This document shows, piece by piece, positions 1 to 8,877 of a DNA stretch of 64,000 nt. A program made the translations under genes and the position numbers. Source of the stretch: Microcyclosporella mali (lineage: Eukaryota; Ascomycota; Dothideomycetes; Mycosphaerellales; Mycosphaerellaceae); contig NHNU01000001.1 in NCBI GenBank assembly GCA_002785985.1, forward strand, positions 1,984,001-2,048,000, given 5' to 3'. Numbering within the stretch: the stretch's first letter is position 1; every line of letters starts with the position of its first letter. Below the pieces are notes generated by a model that saw nothing but the letters and a program-made list of their open reading frames with translations, was not told where the DNA came from and ran no database searches.

Positions 1-161
1 CGTCTCGCAGGAACCGCCCTCCGTGTCCCAGCCGACTTCGCAGTCTATAGCTTTGTCACGACTTGGAATCCCTAAAGGCGACGCTGGTATATGAGCAGAC
101 GGGAGACTCTCGATATGGAGGCACAGAGCTGGATACCACCGTCTAGACTTCACCCTCATCA

Positions 162-905
162 ATGATGTCGAACGACACTGGCAAGCAGGAGAAGGAGGAG
201 AAAAGGAAGACTTCTGAGACGTCCCTGGAGCTTCTGAATCCTCAGCCATGGGTACCAAAGACAACTAAAACGGAGAGCAGCGAGACCGAGCAAATGTTAG
301 AGCATCTGAGTAAAGGGCTAGTTGAGGTATACACACACACACACACACTCGTCGAAGCACTGCCCGCGATGGCGCAATAGGGACTCGCTAATGACAATAA
401 CCATCAACAGGTCTTCTGCGCAAACGACTGGTCCAACCCTCTCCTCGCCTATGTCAACCCTCAGTTCCAAGCATATATCGACTACTCCTCCGCCCAAGTC
501 CGAAGCCTGCAAGAGCACATCGACTACCACAAAATGATGCACAGACGCTACCCAGGCTATGTCTATGAAGTGCAAGCAGTTTCTGCCGATGTCGACGAAG
601 CAAAAGGTCAGGCTTCCACGTGGACGACCCTCAGAGTGACCGGACACCCACAGAAGATCCAAAGAGAGAGTATCACTGTCTTCTGGTGGAGACGAAAGCA
701 GGGGACATGGAGGGTCTACAAGCAATTTGGTGTGCGAGGCGTCGAGTGGTTCGCGGAAAGACATACAGAAGATGCTCCCATGGACATCGCCACTATGAGG
801 CACAATCCAGATGACATTACTCATGGGGATACTGTCATGGATGACAAAGTTGAGGATTTCAATGTCGAGAGCTGGCTGCCGAAGATGGACGATATGCCAG
901 AATGA
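162..905 (+). CDS. Small NTF2/SnoaL-like protein (two exons)
   Basis: Proposed join of 162-326 and 411-905, 219 aa. The intron 327-410 starts GTATAC and ends CAACAG, is phase 0, and its donor end is a (AC)n dinucleotide repeat. Joining gives a continuous reading frame running into the segment with 'ITVFWWRRKQGTWRVYKQFG', the strand/turn pattern typical of the last strands of NTF2/SnoaL-like cone folds. The first ~45 residues are charged and probably disordered. Two adjacent Met codons (162 and 165) could both start translation. No catalytic residues can be assigned, so the function is unknown; many fungal relatives are simply annotated SnoaL-like. The gene precedes a GNAT gene on the same strand. 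The fold assignment is an inference from sequence pattern only. Confidence 0.55.
327..350 (+). repeat. (AC)n microsatellite inside an intron donor
   Basis: About nine AC units (331-348) directly follow the GT of the proposed first intron of the NTF2-like gene. Length changes would leave the splice donor dinucleotide intact but change intron length and donor context. Confidence 0.8.
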
Positions 906-1412
906 CACCAGCTGGAATGACAGAGGACATGAGGCACCTGCAAAACTCCGCCATTCGTAAGCGGCATTGCTATGACTACGGCACCAGCGCTGGGCGACAT
1001 CGGGAGTCGAATATCTCCCACCAAGCAGTACGCAAGATACATCAGACACAGGTCACCATGCATTTCGCTGAGCTTCTTGGTATGCGAAGTCTCGACTAGA
1101 AGCACTGGCTGTACGGTAGACGAATGCTCTTCTATTCAGAAGACTACCATGAGATCCGTCTCGTCCAAGAGTCGAAAGCAACCCCTGTGCACGCTGGAAT
1201 TGAGAAATAAGCGCTTGTCTCATACAGGTACGATCGTACATACATCGCGGGGAGCATTGTGCTAATCTTGTCAGTCAGCAGCTCAGCTCCTTCTCCACTA
1301 CTATGCCGATTCGGACCTTCGACTTTCATACCTCCTACCTTAAGCCCGGACAGATATCTCTGCTTCACCATAGAACGCCGATTCTCTCATCTAACACGCC
1401 TGTAAATCGGCC
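906..1412. other. Intergenic, no gene seen
   Basis: About 500 bp between two plus-strand genes. Open frames here are short, mutually overlapping and without family resemblance. It presumably holds the 3' end of the NTF2-like gene and the promoter and 5' leader of the GNAT gene. Confidence 0.5.
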
Positions 1413-2075
1413 ATGGTTGACTCCTCCAACATCAACATCCAGCTCGCCGCGCTCTCCCACCTCCCCTCCCTCTCCACCATCGTGCCTCGATCCTTCTTTC
1501 CTAACAACTCTTTCTGCGCGCAATGCTTCCCGGACACACCCACCATCCGCGCCTGGTGGACGAAGATCTTCACCGACGAGATCGCCCTTGCAGACTGCCA
1601 TGTCCTCATCGCCACGCGCACCGACGACACGACAGATGTCGACACACAAAAGGAACAGGTTCTGGGAGTCCTGTGCTTACGCCTCATGAACCCTGCAGAT
1701 CAAGGCTGCGGTTTCTGGAGCGAGTATGAATATACTCCTGACCACGATCTCGTTGCTTTCCAGCCCGTCATCGATGCCGCAACAAAAGGTCGCACAGGCA
1801 TGATGACTGGAGGGAAGCACTTTCTTGTAGAGCTTTTCGCCGTCGATGCGAGAGCGCAGAGCCAAGGAATCGGGAAAGCGCTGTTGATGAAGGCCAGCGA
1901 GATCATCGATGGAGAGGGATTGGATGCTTTCGTGGAGAGTGAGAGGGACGCAAGGTTTGTCTATGCGAAATGTGGGTTTGTGGTGGCGGAGAAGGTCACT
2001 TACGAGGAGAGTCAAATCGAGCAATTCCTAATGGTCAGGAGGTCAAGCAAGCAGAGCAATGACGTTGGGTCTTGA
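1413..2075 (+). CDS. GNAT-family N-acetyltransferase
   Basis: Single-exon gene of 220 aa. The acetyl-CoA pyrophosphate-binding motif A is visible around residues 140-160: a hydrophobic strand (HFLVELFAVDARAQ) followed by Q-S-Q-G-I-G-K-A, matching the Q/RxxGxG/A signature, then a helix. A second conserved stretch (DAFVESERDARFVYAKCGF) corresponds to motif B, where a Tyr/Phe-containing loop packs against CoA. The N-terminal ~30 residues contain the usual fungal 'S.FFPN' segment. The family transfers acetyl from acetyl-CoA to small amines or other acceptors; the acceptor cannot be read from sequence. Many uncharacterised fungal paralogues of this type exist. Confidence 0.85.
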   Translation: MVDSSNINIQLAALSHLPSLSTIVPRSFFPNNSFCAQCFPDTPTIRAWWTKIFTDEIALADCHVLIATRTDDTTDVDTQKEQVLGVLCLRLMNPADQGCGFWSEYEYTPDHDLVAFQPVIDAATKGRTGMMTGGKHFLVELFAVDARAQSQGIGKALLMKASEIIDGEGLDAFVESERDARFVYAKCGFVVAEKVTYEESQIEQFLMVRRSSKQSNDVGS

Positions 2076-2229
2076 GACAGGAGATGATATCGACCTCGAA
2101 GGCTGTACAACATGAGTTCTGACCTGCCACAACGTCACAGCGACTCTGTCCATCCGGATCCACTTCCTGTTCGGACTCGCCAGAGCACTGCCCATCGTGC
2201 ATGAGCCGATTGCAACTGAGATGTACATA

Positions 2230-2970
2230 TACCCGAACCAGCACTTGTCTACCAGGGCCTTACGTTACAGCACTTATCAAACAAGATGCAAACGCTCATC
2301 AAAAGCCCACTGATACCCCTTCAATGTAGTCGCAAGACCGTATTTTGTTCACACTAGGCAGCACCCCAATCTGCGCCGGCTTCATCAGATGAGTCCCGAC
2401 AGAAGTCTCCGCACTGCTGAGCGGAACACCAGCTTGGACAGCATATTCCACTTAGGACGGGAAATACCTCTTCAGCTTGTTCGTGAAGACGCTGTATCAA
2501 ACACCATCCCCAAATACCTCATCGATGGCTCGAACGAATGAGGAGAGGGTCGCACAGGTTATCATAAGAGTACCTGGAGCCGATATCATGGCCACTGTAG
2601 TCGCTGGTACATTTCCATCTCCCAACTCAATGGCAGCGAAAGAGAGCCGATAGACACTGGGCACTTCGCTTTCGGGAGTCATCCTCGCCAGTGAACTGCC
2701 GGAAGCCCTCAGCGTTCCTGCAGCAAGGAACAAAATCGTGTTCCTCTTTCCAATCAAGATACTTCGCAATGCGGTTTAGAAGATGACGCCGACAGCAATC
2801 GTTATCCCAGCTGGCAACCCATGCCGTCTGATGGCGATGGGATGAAGGCTCCAGAGCTTGCTGATAGTGAGAGACCTGGACTTCAGAAGGGACAAGAAGT
2901 TTGCAGCAGCGACAGTGGCTACGGCGAAAGCGAAGCCGACACTGCTTTGATTAGCGAAGGACATGAGTGA
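2230..2970 (-). pseudogene. Decayed major-facilitator (TRI12-type efflux) transporter
   Basis: Reading the minus strand from about 2770 to 2300 gives, in order, segments resembling the C-terminal third of fungal TRI12-like/siderophore-type MFS proteins: 'FLAAGTLRASGSSLARMTP', then 'TTVAMISAPGTLMITCATL', then 'YSVFTNKLKRYFPS', then 'VEYAVQAGVPLSSAETSVG'. These parallel the family's 'P..LIATATAL..S.RAIGG.IG..I..N.L..Y.P...' and 'AGLPLSS' regions. In-frame stops separate the pieces (TGA after 'FGDGV', TAA after 'RYFPS'), so the frame is broken. A further hydrophobic piece (2964-2776) precedes them. The family exports small hydrophobic compounds. Neither the start nor the N-terminal half was found. 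Could be a multi-intron gene with odd splicing, but stops inside conserved segments favour a pseudogene. Confidence 0.5.
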
Positions 2971-3623
2971 GACTATATGGGAGCGGGAGCTCTTTCATTT
3001 GCGAGGGACTCGTAGCATTAGCAGGAGAACTGCGATGAGGAGGGTGCAAAGTATTGGAGACCAGGAGCCGGCTGACGATATCACTGATCTGCAAAATCTC
3101 CGCGATGTACGCGAGAGTACCTAATCTCGTCAGCATTAACAATCTCCCACTCTTTCATTCGAGGGCACATACTTACCGTGAAATACAACGGGATGCGACC
3201 CCACCGCCATCCCGCTTAGCACAACATAGCTTTACTCCTGCGCCTCTTCCATCGTCTCCAGCAAGAACGCCAGAAGACTTGTCGGTAAAAAGCATAGCCA
3301 GAAATCCATTGGCTGCCAATTTCCTTGTTGTCCAAGCCCTCTTTCCGATCGAACAGTCGTCTTTGAAAGACAAGTCCATCGAAGTCAACGTTCCTAACGT
3401 CTCAAATTTTTCCATTTCCTTTCCAGAAAAAGGATCATGTCTCGACACAGTCGATAGTATTCTTTTCGCCATCAGAAACTGCCAATTCTGCGAGGTCAGA
3501 AGGGAAGAGAGCAGAGTAGACGTCGTTTGTGGGACATCCGGCAAGCAGGATGTAAAGAAAGCTACATATACTATCACGAGAGGAATGAAACATTGCCCTT
3601 TTTTCGACTCACGACTCGCTAAT

Positions 3624-3656
<33 letters not shown>

Positions 3657-4118
3657 GTCATCCAGTTTTATTTATGATCTAAGCCATTGCACTGCACGTG
3701 GCTTGTATGAGAACACAGAACAAAGTGCAGGACAGGGCGCGTAGCAGTGAAAGCACTGATGTATCGTGCGGAGAGAGAGAGAGAGGGGTATGGCTGGCCC
3801 GCTTTGTCGTGACCCGATAGCCTTGACTTTGGACCTGTGCTGGTATGGTGAGCATGATAGCACACGGGGCACACGCCTCGCACACCAGTGGATTTAATGG
3901 GAATTGATGGGAGGGAGAAGAGGAAAGGCAACAAGAGCGGGAGGTATAATGGATGATGTCGGGCTCGATGTTAGTTGTAGATGTATTCAGCTGCTTCCTG
4001 TGGCTTGGAGATGAATGTTGCACGCTGTCTGCTGTGATTAGTATTGCTTATAAGTCTGTCATGCCTTCCCGATCATCACCATAATTTCATGCGACCTTGT
4101 CAACGTCGCTCGTGGCAC
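2971..4118. other. Unassigned DNA with an (AGC)10 repeat
   Basis: Overlapping open frames exist on both strands (for example minus 3661-3173 and plus 3054-3677) but neither resembles a known family. The minus frame opens with a poly-Leu run that is only the translation of the AGC/GCT repeat. The interval may contain the missing 5' part of the neighbouring broken transporter. The right end is the 3' flank of the O-methyltransferase gene. Confidence 0.4.
3624..3653. repeat. (AGC)10 trinucleotide repeat
   Basis: Ten uninterrupted AGC units are visible. They read as Ser on plus or Leu/Ala/Cys on minus, depending on frame. They lie in unassigned DNA, so coding significance is doubtful. Confidence 0.9.
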
Positions 4119-5353
4119 TCAAATCATCTTCCTCCTGCCCTCGAAAACAGCCACAACCTCCCCCTCTTTCGTCCAAGTCTTCACAAAATCCAGGTCAGCC
4201 CTTTCAAATAGTCGCCGATAATCTGCCTCTCGCCTTTCTCGACCTCCCACCATCATCATAGTGTAATCATAGAAGAAAGGTGTAAGCTCCATTCCCGGAT
4301 CTGCTCTGTCCGGCAACTGAAACTCCTGGATCAGCACTCTCGAATCTGCCTCCATCTGCGGCACGACATTCGAGAGAATCTTGACACAGTGCTCGTCGTC
4401 CCAATCGTGGAGAATGCGGCGAAGGTAGTAGATTTTAGCTCCTGCGATCCGATTTGGGAGGAAGAAATCTTGGGGCATGGGCTCAATGTTTGATGGTAGA
4501 TTCTCGGTGGCGGCGAGGACTTCTGGTCGGTCTTGCAAAATAAGGCGGTGGCCTTGCAAAGAAGGGATATGTTTCACAAGTTTGCGGAGGACTTGGCCGC
4601 GACCTCCACCAATGTCGACAAACAGTGGCCGAGCAGGTGAAAAGGACGGGTCTGCTAGCTCCTCAAAGGGGTAGAAGCCGAAGAGGGGGAGCATGGAGTC
4701 TCCGTAGGTCATTGCCATGTCATTACCAGCGAGACGTTCAGGGGTGCTGGAGATGAGAGCGAACCAGTCTGCTCCCTCGGCGTTCTCGGCCCAGACTGAG
4801 GGACAGCGTTTTGGGTCGTCGGCGTCGGCGATGGTGCGGGCATGGAAATATTTGCCAGTATCCGCGAAGTTAAGTTGATCAACGCTAAGGATGTCAGAAC
4901 TGGTGGTTAGATCAGGAGTAGAACAGTTGGACCTCACAAGTAGATGGTATACTCCGGACCTCCCTCCTCTAGCCAAGCCTGAGAGATATGCGTATGCGCG
5001 TACGACCGGCCATCATCTGGATGCAATGCGATTATGCCCTGGGAAGTCAGGTTCATCATCAATCGAGCAATCATTCGTTCATCCATGGTGCTCGATTTGG
5101 CCAATTCCTTCGCACTAATGTATCCCTTGGATGGAATGCTCTGAAGTACGTTGTGTCGTAATAACGCCGATGCACAGCGGATGCGAGCCATGTCGGCCCA
5201 GTCGCGATAATGAAGATAAGCCTTGGTCCGAATGCTGAGGTTGAAGGCATCGGTGGCAGCCGCCAATTCGTTGCGGACTTGATGATCGTTCTCGTTGGCA
5301 TCGAGCTTTCTCGCCAATGCGAGGAGATCCTCAGCTTTCGCAGCGTACGTCAT
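4119..5353 (-). CDS. COMT-type SAM-dependent O-methyltransferase (two exons)
   Basis: Proposed join on the minus strand of 5353-4938 and 4884-4119, 393 aa, with a 53-bp intron 4937-4885 (GTGAGG..CTTAG, CTAAC-like branch site). An alternative nearer acceptor would leave an intron of only ~38 bp. Exon 1 carries the winged-helix dimerisation domain ('GYISAKELAKSSTMDERMIA'). Exon 2 carries the SAM-binding motif 'VDIGGGRGQVLRKL' near residue 227 and the catalytic-base region 'RRILHDWDDEHC' near residue 297. Length is typical for fungal class II O-methyltransferases that methylate phenolic or polyketide hydroxyls; the substrate is unknown. It is transcribed away from RSM22. Its other neighbours are a broken efflux transporter and a GNAT gene, which hints at, but does not prove, a former secondary-metabolite locus. 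Confidence 0.9.
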
Positions 5354-6148
5354 ATTGGTTCTGCATGTGTTTCACAACACGAAGTTCGTGAGAGGTCGTC
5401 TTTATATATAGTATGCGGCATAAGAAGGACAGAGAATGGACCGAGCCGACGATCGAAGGGTCTAGGCCTGAGAGGCCGTCTTAGTGGTCGTGTTGTCCGG
5501 GCCAGCAGACCTGCTTAACGTATGCATCTCTCAGTTTTATATGCTCGTGATGGGCATCTTTGCATTGTGTGTGCCTCTCGCCAGCAGAACCGCGAGTTCG
5601 GGAGTGTACGCACCGAAGTCTGTTTGGTAATGCATTTAGCTTATGCTTCGACGATGTACTTGACATCGGCCAGTAAGCTGTTGAAGCTGACCAGCAATAC
5701 AGCTCTAAATGTTTCGCAACTCGTACAACAGGCAGCTTAATATAATCCGAGGTGAATGCACATGTCTAGGTTGGCTCCTCGGTGAATGGACACATGACCA
5801 ACTTTGCTTTCATCTTCCATCTGCGGTATTTCTGCAGCGCGGCTCTATGACTATGATTGGAATTCATGCCTGTAAGAACTGTCGATTTGATCAATGACAC
5901 ATGGCGCAGAGAAAGCCGAAGCTTGTGTGTAGTTGTGAATGAGGAGAAGTGCGTATATGGGAGAAGAAGAAGAAGAAGAAGTATCGCCTCGACATCCGCG
6001 TCGCACGTGCCAACGCGCTAGACGCGATCAAATCCATGGCACTCGATTGGTCAGGAAAATCGATGGACTCTCTTGATGGCGACAAGGTCATCCTCCACCC
6101 CATCTTGATTATTCCGAACAGCACAAGGAGCAAATCGTATACAGAAAG
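5354..6148. promoter_or_regulatory. Divergent intergenic region, OMT / RSM22
   Basis: About 800 bp shared by two genes transcribed in opposite directions. A TATA-like stretch (TTTATATATAG) near 5401-5411 lies just upstream of the methyltransferase start, and a GAA repeat lies about 170 bp before the RSM22 start. No convincing additional gene is seen. Confidence 0.45.
5961..5981. repeat. (GAA)n purine repeat
   Basis: About seven GAA units in the RSM22 upstream region. Purine tracts of this kind are common in fungal promoters and 5' leaders; a specific function cannot be read. Confidence 0.8.
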
Positions 6149-8647
6149 ATGCAGCGCGCCCTTCACACGCCCATCTGCGCGACTTGCAGGCTACGATCCC
6201 TGATCAAAGCCAAAGAGATATCAAGAAGCCGAAAAGGCATCATTCCAGCAATCAAAAGACCGTTCAGCACGAGACCAGCTCTACCATTCCGAGCATCCAT
6301 ACGAGCCTTTGCGCGCATCAACTCGAAAATCCTCGGTGTCTCTCAAGAACGTCCAGCGGATTTCGTCGAGGGTCTCTACTCCAGTGGCGCGATCACCAGA
6401 AACGAGTGGAGGGAGAGCGTATTGATTCAATCAAGCCTACAAAAGGACCGCAACGGCAATGTTGCAATAGAGGGTGGTGACGGACTGAGCGCGGAGGAGC
6501 AAGTCAGGAAGATACACGAGTGGTATGCGGGAGAGCCAGTTCCAAGACAGCTGCTTGAGGGAGAGGAAGTCACCGTCTATGAGAGGCTGTTTGGCGAGCT
6601 GCGGCATGTGGAAGTCAATGAGCAAGATGTGAGCGATGGAGACATGGATGGCGACGGTACAGGAGTGTTGAGAGAAGCGGAGGGTGGAGAGCTGGAAGAG
6701 GTGGAGTTTGAGGACGATCTGGACATTGATGAGCTCGAGGACGAGGACGATGATCTTGGGCGGCCTACACAACTGCGAAAGATACCTGCAAACCTCAGGC
6801 TCGCAGAAGACATCCGTGCTGCCTTTGAGGACCATCCTTTGGACGAGGCTTCTAGAGACACAGCAAAGGCTCTCGATGAAGCTGAAGAGGACGATGCGCA
6901 GGAATACCAGCGCACACATCCACTTACACTCGCCAACCGCTTCGCTACGTACCCGTCAACTCTCGAGATCCCAGAGTCCTCTTTCATCGACCCAATAACA
7001 TCCATGCTCTCAGGAGTCTCAAACACACACCTCTCGGAAGCTGCACACAGGATATTTGGAGGACCTGGCCTCCCCTACAGCACTTCAACACCGACCAGAG
7101 GTAAAACCATGCAGCAGAAACCGATTGCGCTCGATGCAAACCAAGGCTCGATGGCTGAAATGGACGCACACGTCTACATGAGCACAATCATGCCTGGTAT
7201 CTACTCATCGGTCTCCAGTGTGCTCACTGAGACAAGAAAACGGATGGGAACAGTCTGGGCGGAAAGTCTGGTTCGAAAAGCGGAAGCCGGCGAGCTCAGA
7301 ATCCTGGACGCTGGAGGCGGCGGAGCAGGTGTCTTCGCCGTCCGCGAAATGCTGCGTGCAGAGTGGGAGCGAATGCACGAAGACAGCCACGGGAATGAAA
7401 GTCCTTTGGCACTCGCAGAAGTCGACGGCAAAGTCGGCGGCGCGAACGCAACTCCTCCCATAGGCAAAGCGACAGTGCTCATAGGCTCCGAAACCCTGAA
7501 AAGGAAAATCAGCCAACTCCTTGAAAACACGACATTCATACCACGACTGCCTGACTACATCCACGCAGAAGACGCTGCGAAGAAGGGTAAATTCGATCTG
7601 ATCATTGCCCCACACATGCTATGGCCGCTACGAGAAGACTACCTTCGCAAAGGCCACGTGCAGAATCTCTGGAGCCTCCTCTCGACAGACGGCGGCGTTC
7701 TCCTCCTTCTCGAAAAGGGCGTAGCTCGAGGCTTCGAACTCATCGCAGCAGCGCGAGAGCAGCTCCTCGATACTCGCATCGCCTCTCCCAGTTCGCCCAG
7801 TCGGCGAATGGACATTGACGAACCAACACCAGACTCCACTAGGGCCGAAGCACATCACTCTGAGATCGTGAAAGAACCCGGCATGCTCATCGCCCCATGT
7901 ACCAACCATTTCTCCTGCCCCATGTATACGCAAAGAGGCCTCGTCAAAGGCCGCCGGGACATTTGCGCTTTCTCCCAACGCTACCACCGCCCTGCCTTTC
8001 TACAGAACGTCTACGGCACGAAAGGCCGCAATCACGAAGACGTCGAGTTCTCTTATATCTCCCTCCTTCGTGGGCACGATGTTCGGCCCTCCCAGAACGC
8101 GGAAACCACAGATCGAGCGTTCGCCGGCTACGAGCGCAGCCAATCCTTCCAAGACACTTCTCAAGAACCGCACTCCCTCTCCCTACCGCGTTCCATCCTC
8201 CCTCCGCTAAAGAGGCACGGTCACGTCATCATCGATCTCTGCACCCCGGCGGGCACGCTCGAACGCTGGACCATTCCCCGATCTTTCAGCAAAGCAGCCT
8301 ATCGCGACGCAAAGAAGAGCTCCTGGGGAGACCTCTGGGCTCTAGGCGCCAAGACCCGCGTTCCTCGCACTCCCAAGATCAAGAAACACGCCAACAACTC
8401 TGCCTCGGATGGGTATGAGAAGGGTGCGGCGAAGAAGGGCAATAGAAAACGTGGGAGTGATGTAGGATTGGGAAGCGATGAGTTTGGACGAATCGTGATT
8501 GACGGGGAGAGAGTCGGTGCAAAGAAGGCTGTCACTTTCGAAGGCGGCAGAGTCAGAGGGAACAGCAGGAAAGTGAAAGGAATCCGCGATAAGCGAGACA
8601 AGAGGGGTGATGGAAATGGGAGGAGGAATCGAGGTGAGATTGATTGA
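6149..8647 (+). CDS. RSM22: Mitochondrial ribosomal small-subunit methyltransferase-like protein Rsm22
   Basis: Single-exon gene of 832 aa. The first ~50 residues are Arg/Ser/Ala-rich without acidic residues, as expected for a mitochondrial presequence. An acidic, low-complexity insert follows (roughly 170-215). The methyltransferase-like fold shows 'LDAGGGGAGVFAV' near residues 386-398. The Rsm22/METTL17 signature is present: 'CTNHFSCPMY' with C584 and C590, then C606 in 'DICAFSQRYHRP', and a further Cys near 698 in 'IIDLCTPAG'. In METTL17-type proteins such cysteines hold a [4Fe-4S] cluster. The family assists assembly of the mitochondrial small ribosomal subunit. The C-terminal ~100 residues are basic. 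The protein is longer than the yeast one, mainly through the acidic insert and basic tail. Confidence 0.93.
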   Translation: MQRALHTPICATCRLRSLIKAKEISRSRKGIIPAIKRPFSTRPALPFRASIRAFARINSKILGVSQERPADFVEGLYSSGAITRNEWRESVLIQSSLQKDRNGNVAIEGGDGLSAEEQVRKIHEWYAGEPVPRQLLEGEEVTVYERLFGELRHVEVNEQDVSDGDMDGDGTGVLREAEGGELEEVEFEDDLDIDELEDEDDDLGRPTQLRKIPANLRLAEDIRAAFEDHPLDEASRDTAKALDEAEEDDAQEYQRTHPLTLANRFATYPSTLEIPESSFIDPITSMLSGVSNTHLSEAAHRIFGGPGLPYSTSTPTRGKTMQQKPIALDANQGSMAEMDAHVYMSTIMPGIYSSVSSVLTETRKRMGTVWAESLVRKAEAGELRILDAGGGGAGVFAVREMLRAEWERMHEDSHGNESPLALAEVDGKVGGANATPPIGKATVLIGSETLKRKISQLLENTTFIPRLPDYIHAEDAAKKGKFDLIIAPHMLWPLREDYLRKGHVQNLWSLLSTDGGVLLLLEKGVARGFELIAAAREQLLDTRIASPSSPSRRMDIDEPTPDSTRAEAHHSEIVKEPGMLIAPCTNHFSCPMYTQRGLVKGRRDICAFSQRYHRPAFLQNVYGTKGRNHEDVEFSYISLLRGHDVRPSQNAETTDRAFAGYERSQSFQDTSQEPHSLSLPRSILPPLKRHGHVIIDLCTPAGTLERWTIPRSFSKAAYRDAKKSSWGDLWALGAKTRVPRTPKIKKHANNSASDGYEKGAAKKGNRKRGSDVGLGSDEFGRIVIDGERVGAKKAVTFEGGRVRGNSRKVKGIRDKRDKRGDGNGRRNRGEID

Positions 8648-8877
8648 AGGGAGTTAGGAAGTGTAGCAAGCCCCAAGGAAACTCTTCTCTCACCTTATCT
8701 GCAACTGTTGACGTCGTGCTCTATGATGAGATGTTGTATTACCTTTCAAATAACATTTTCAAATCTTTCTAGACTCAAATATCTGTCGGCACGACGCACG
8801 CTATTCATTCCAGAACCTTGCCATTGCCCCGACATTTTGTGCGCCTGAGACACCGATTGCCTTTCCTCCCTGCCAGC
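8648..8877. other. Convergent 3' intergenic, RSM22 / SEC21
   Basis: Short AT-richer spacer between two convergent stop codons; it should hold both polyadenylation regions. No gene seen. Confidence 0.5.

Noticed and set aside
2776..3661. RTA1-type membrane protein on the minus strand
   Set aside because: A few hydrophobic segments suggested it, but the RTA1 signature motifs are absent. The downstream part matches a TRI12-type transporter better.
3054..3677. 207-codon plus-strand frame as a gene
   Set aside because: It overlaps an equally long minus frame, ends in poly-Ser from the AGC repeat and shows no family features.
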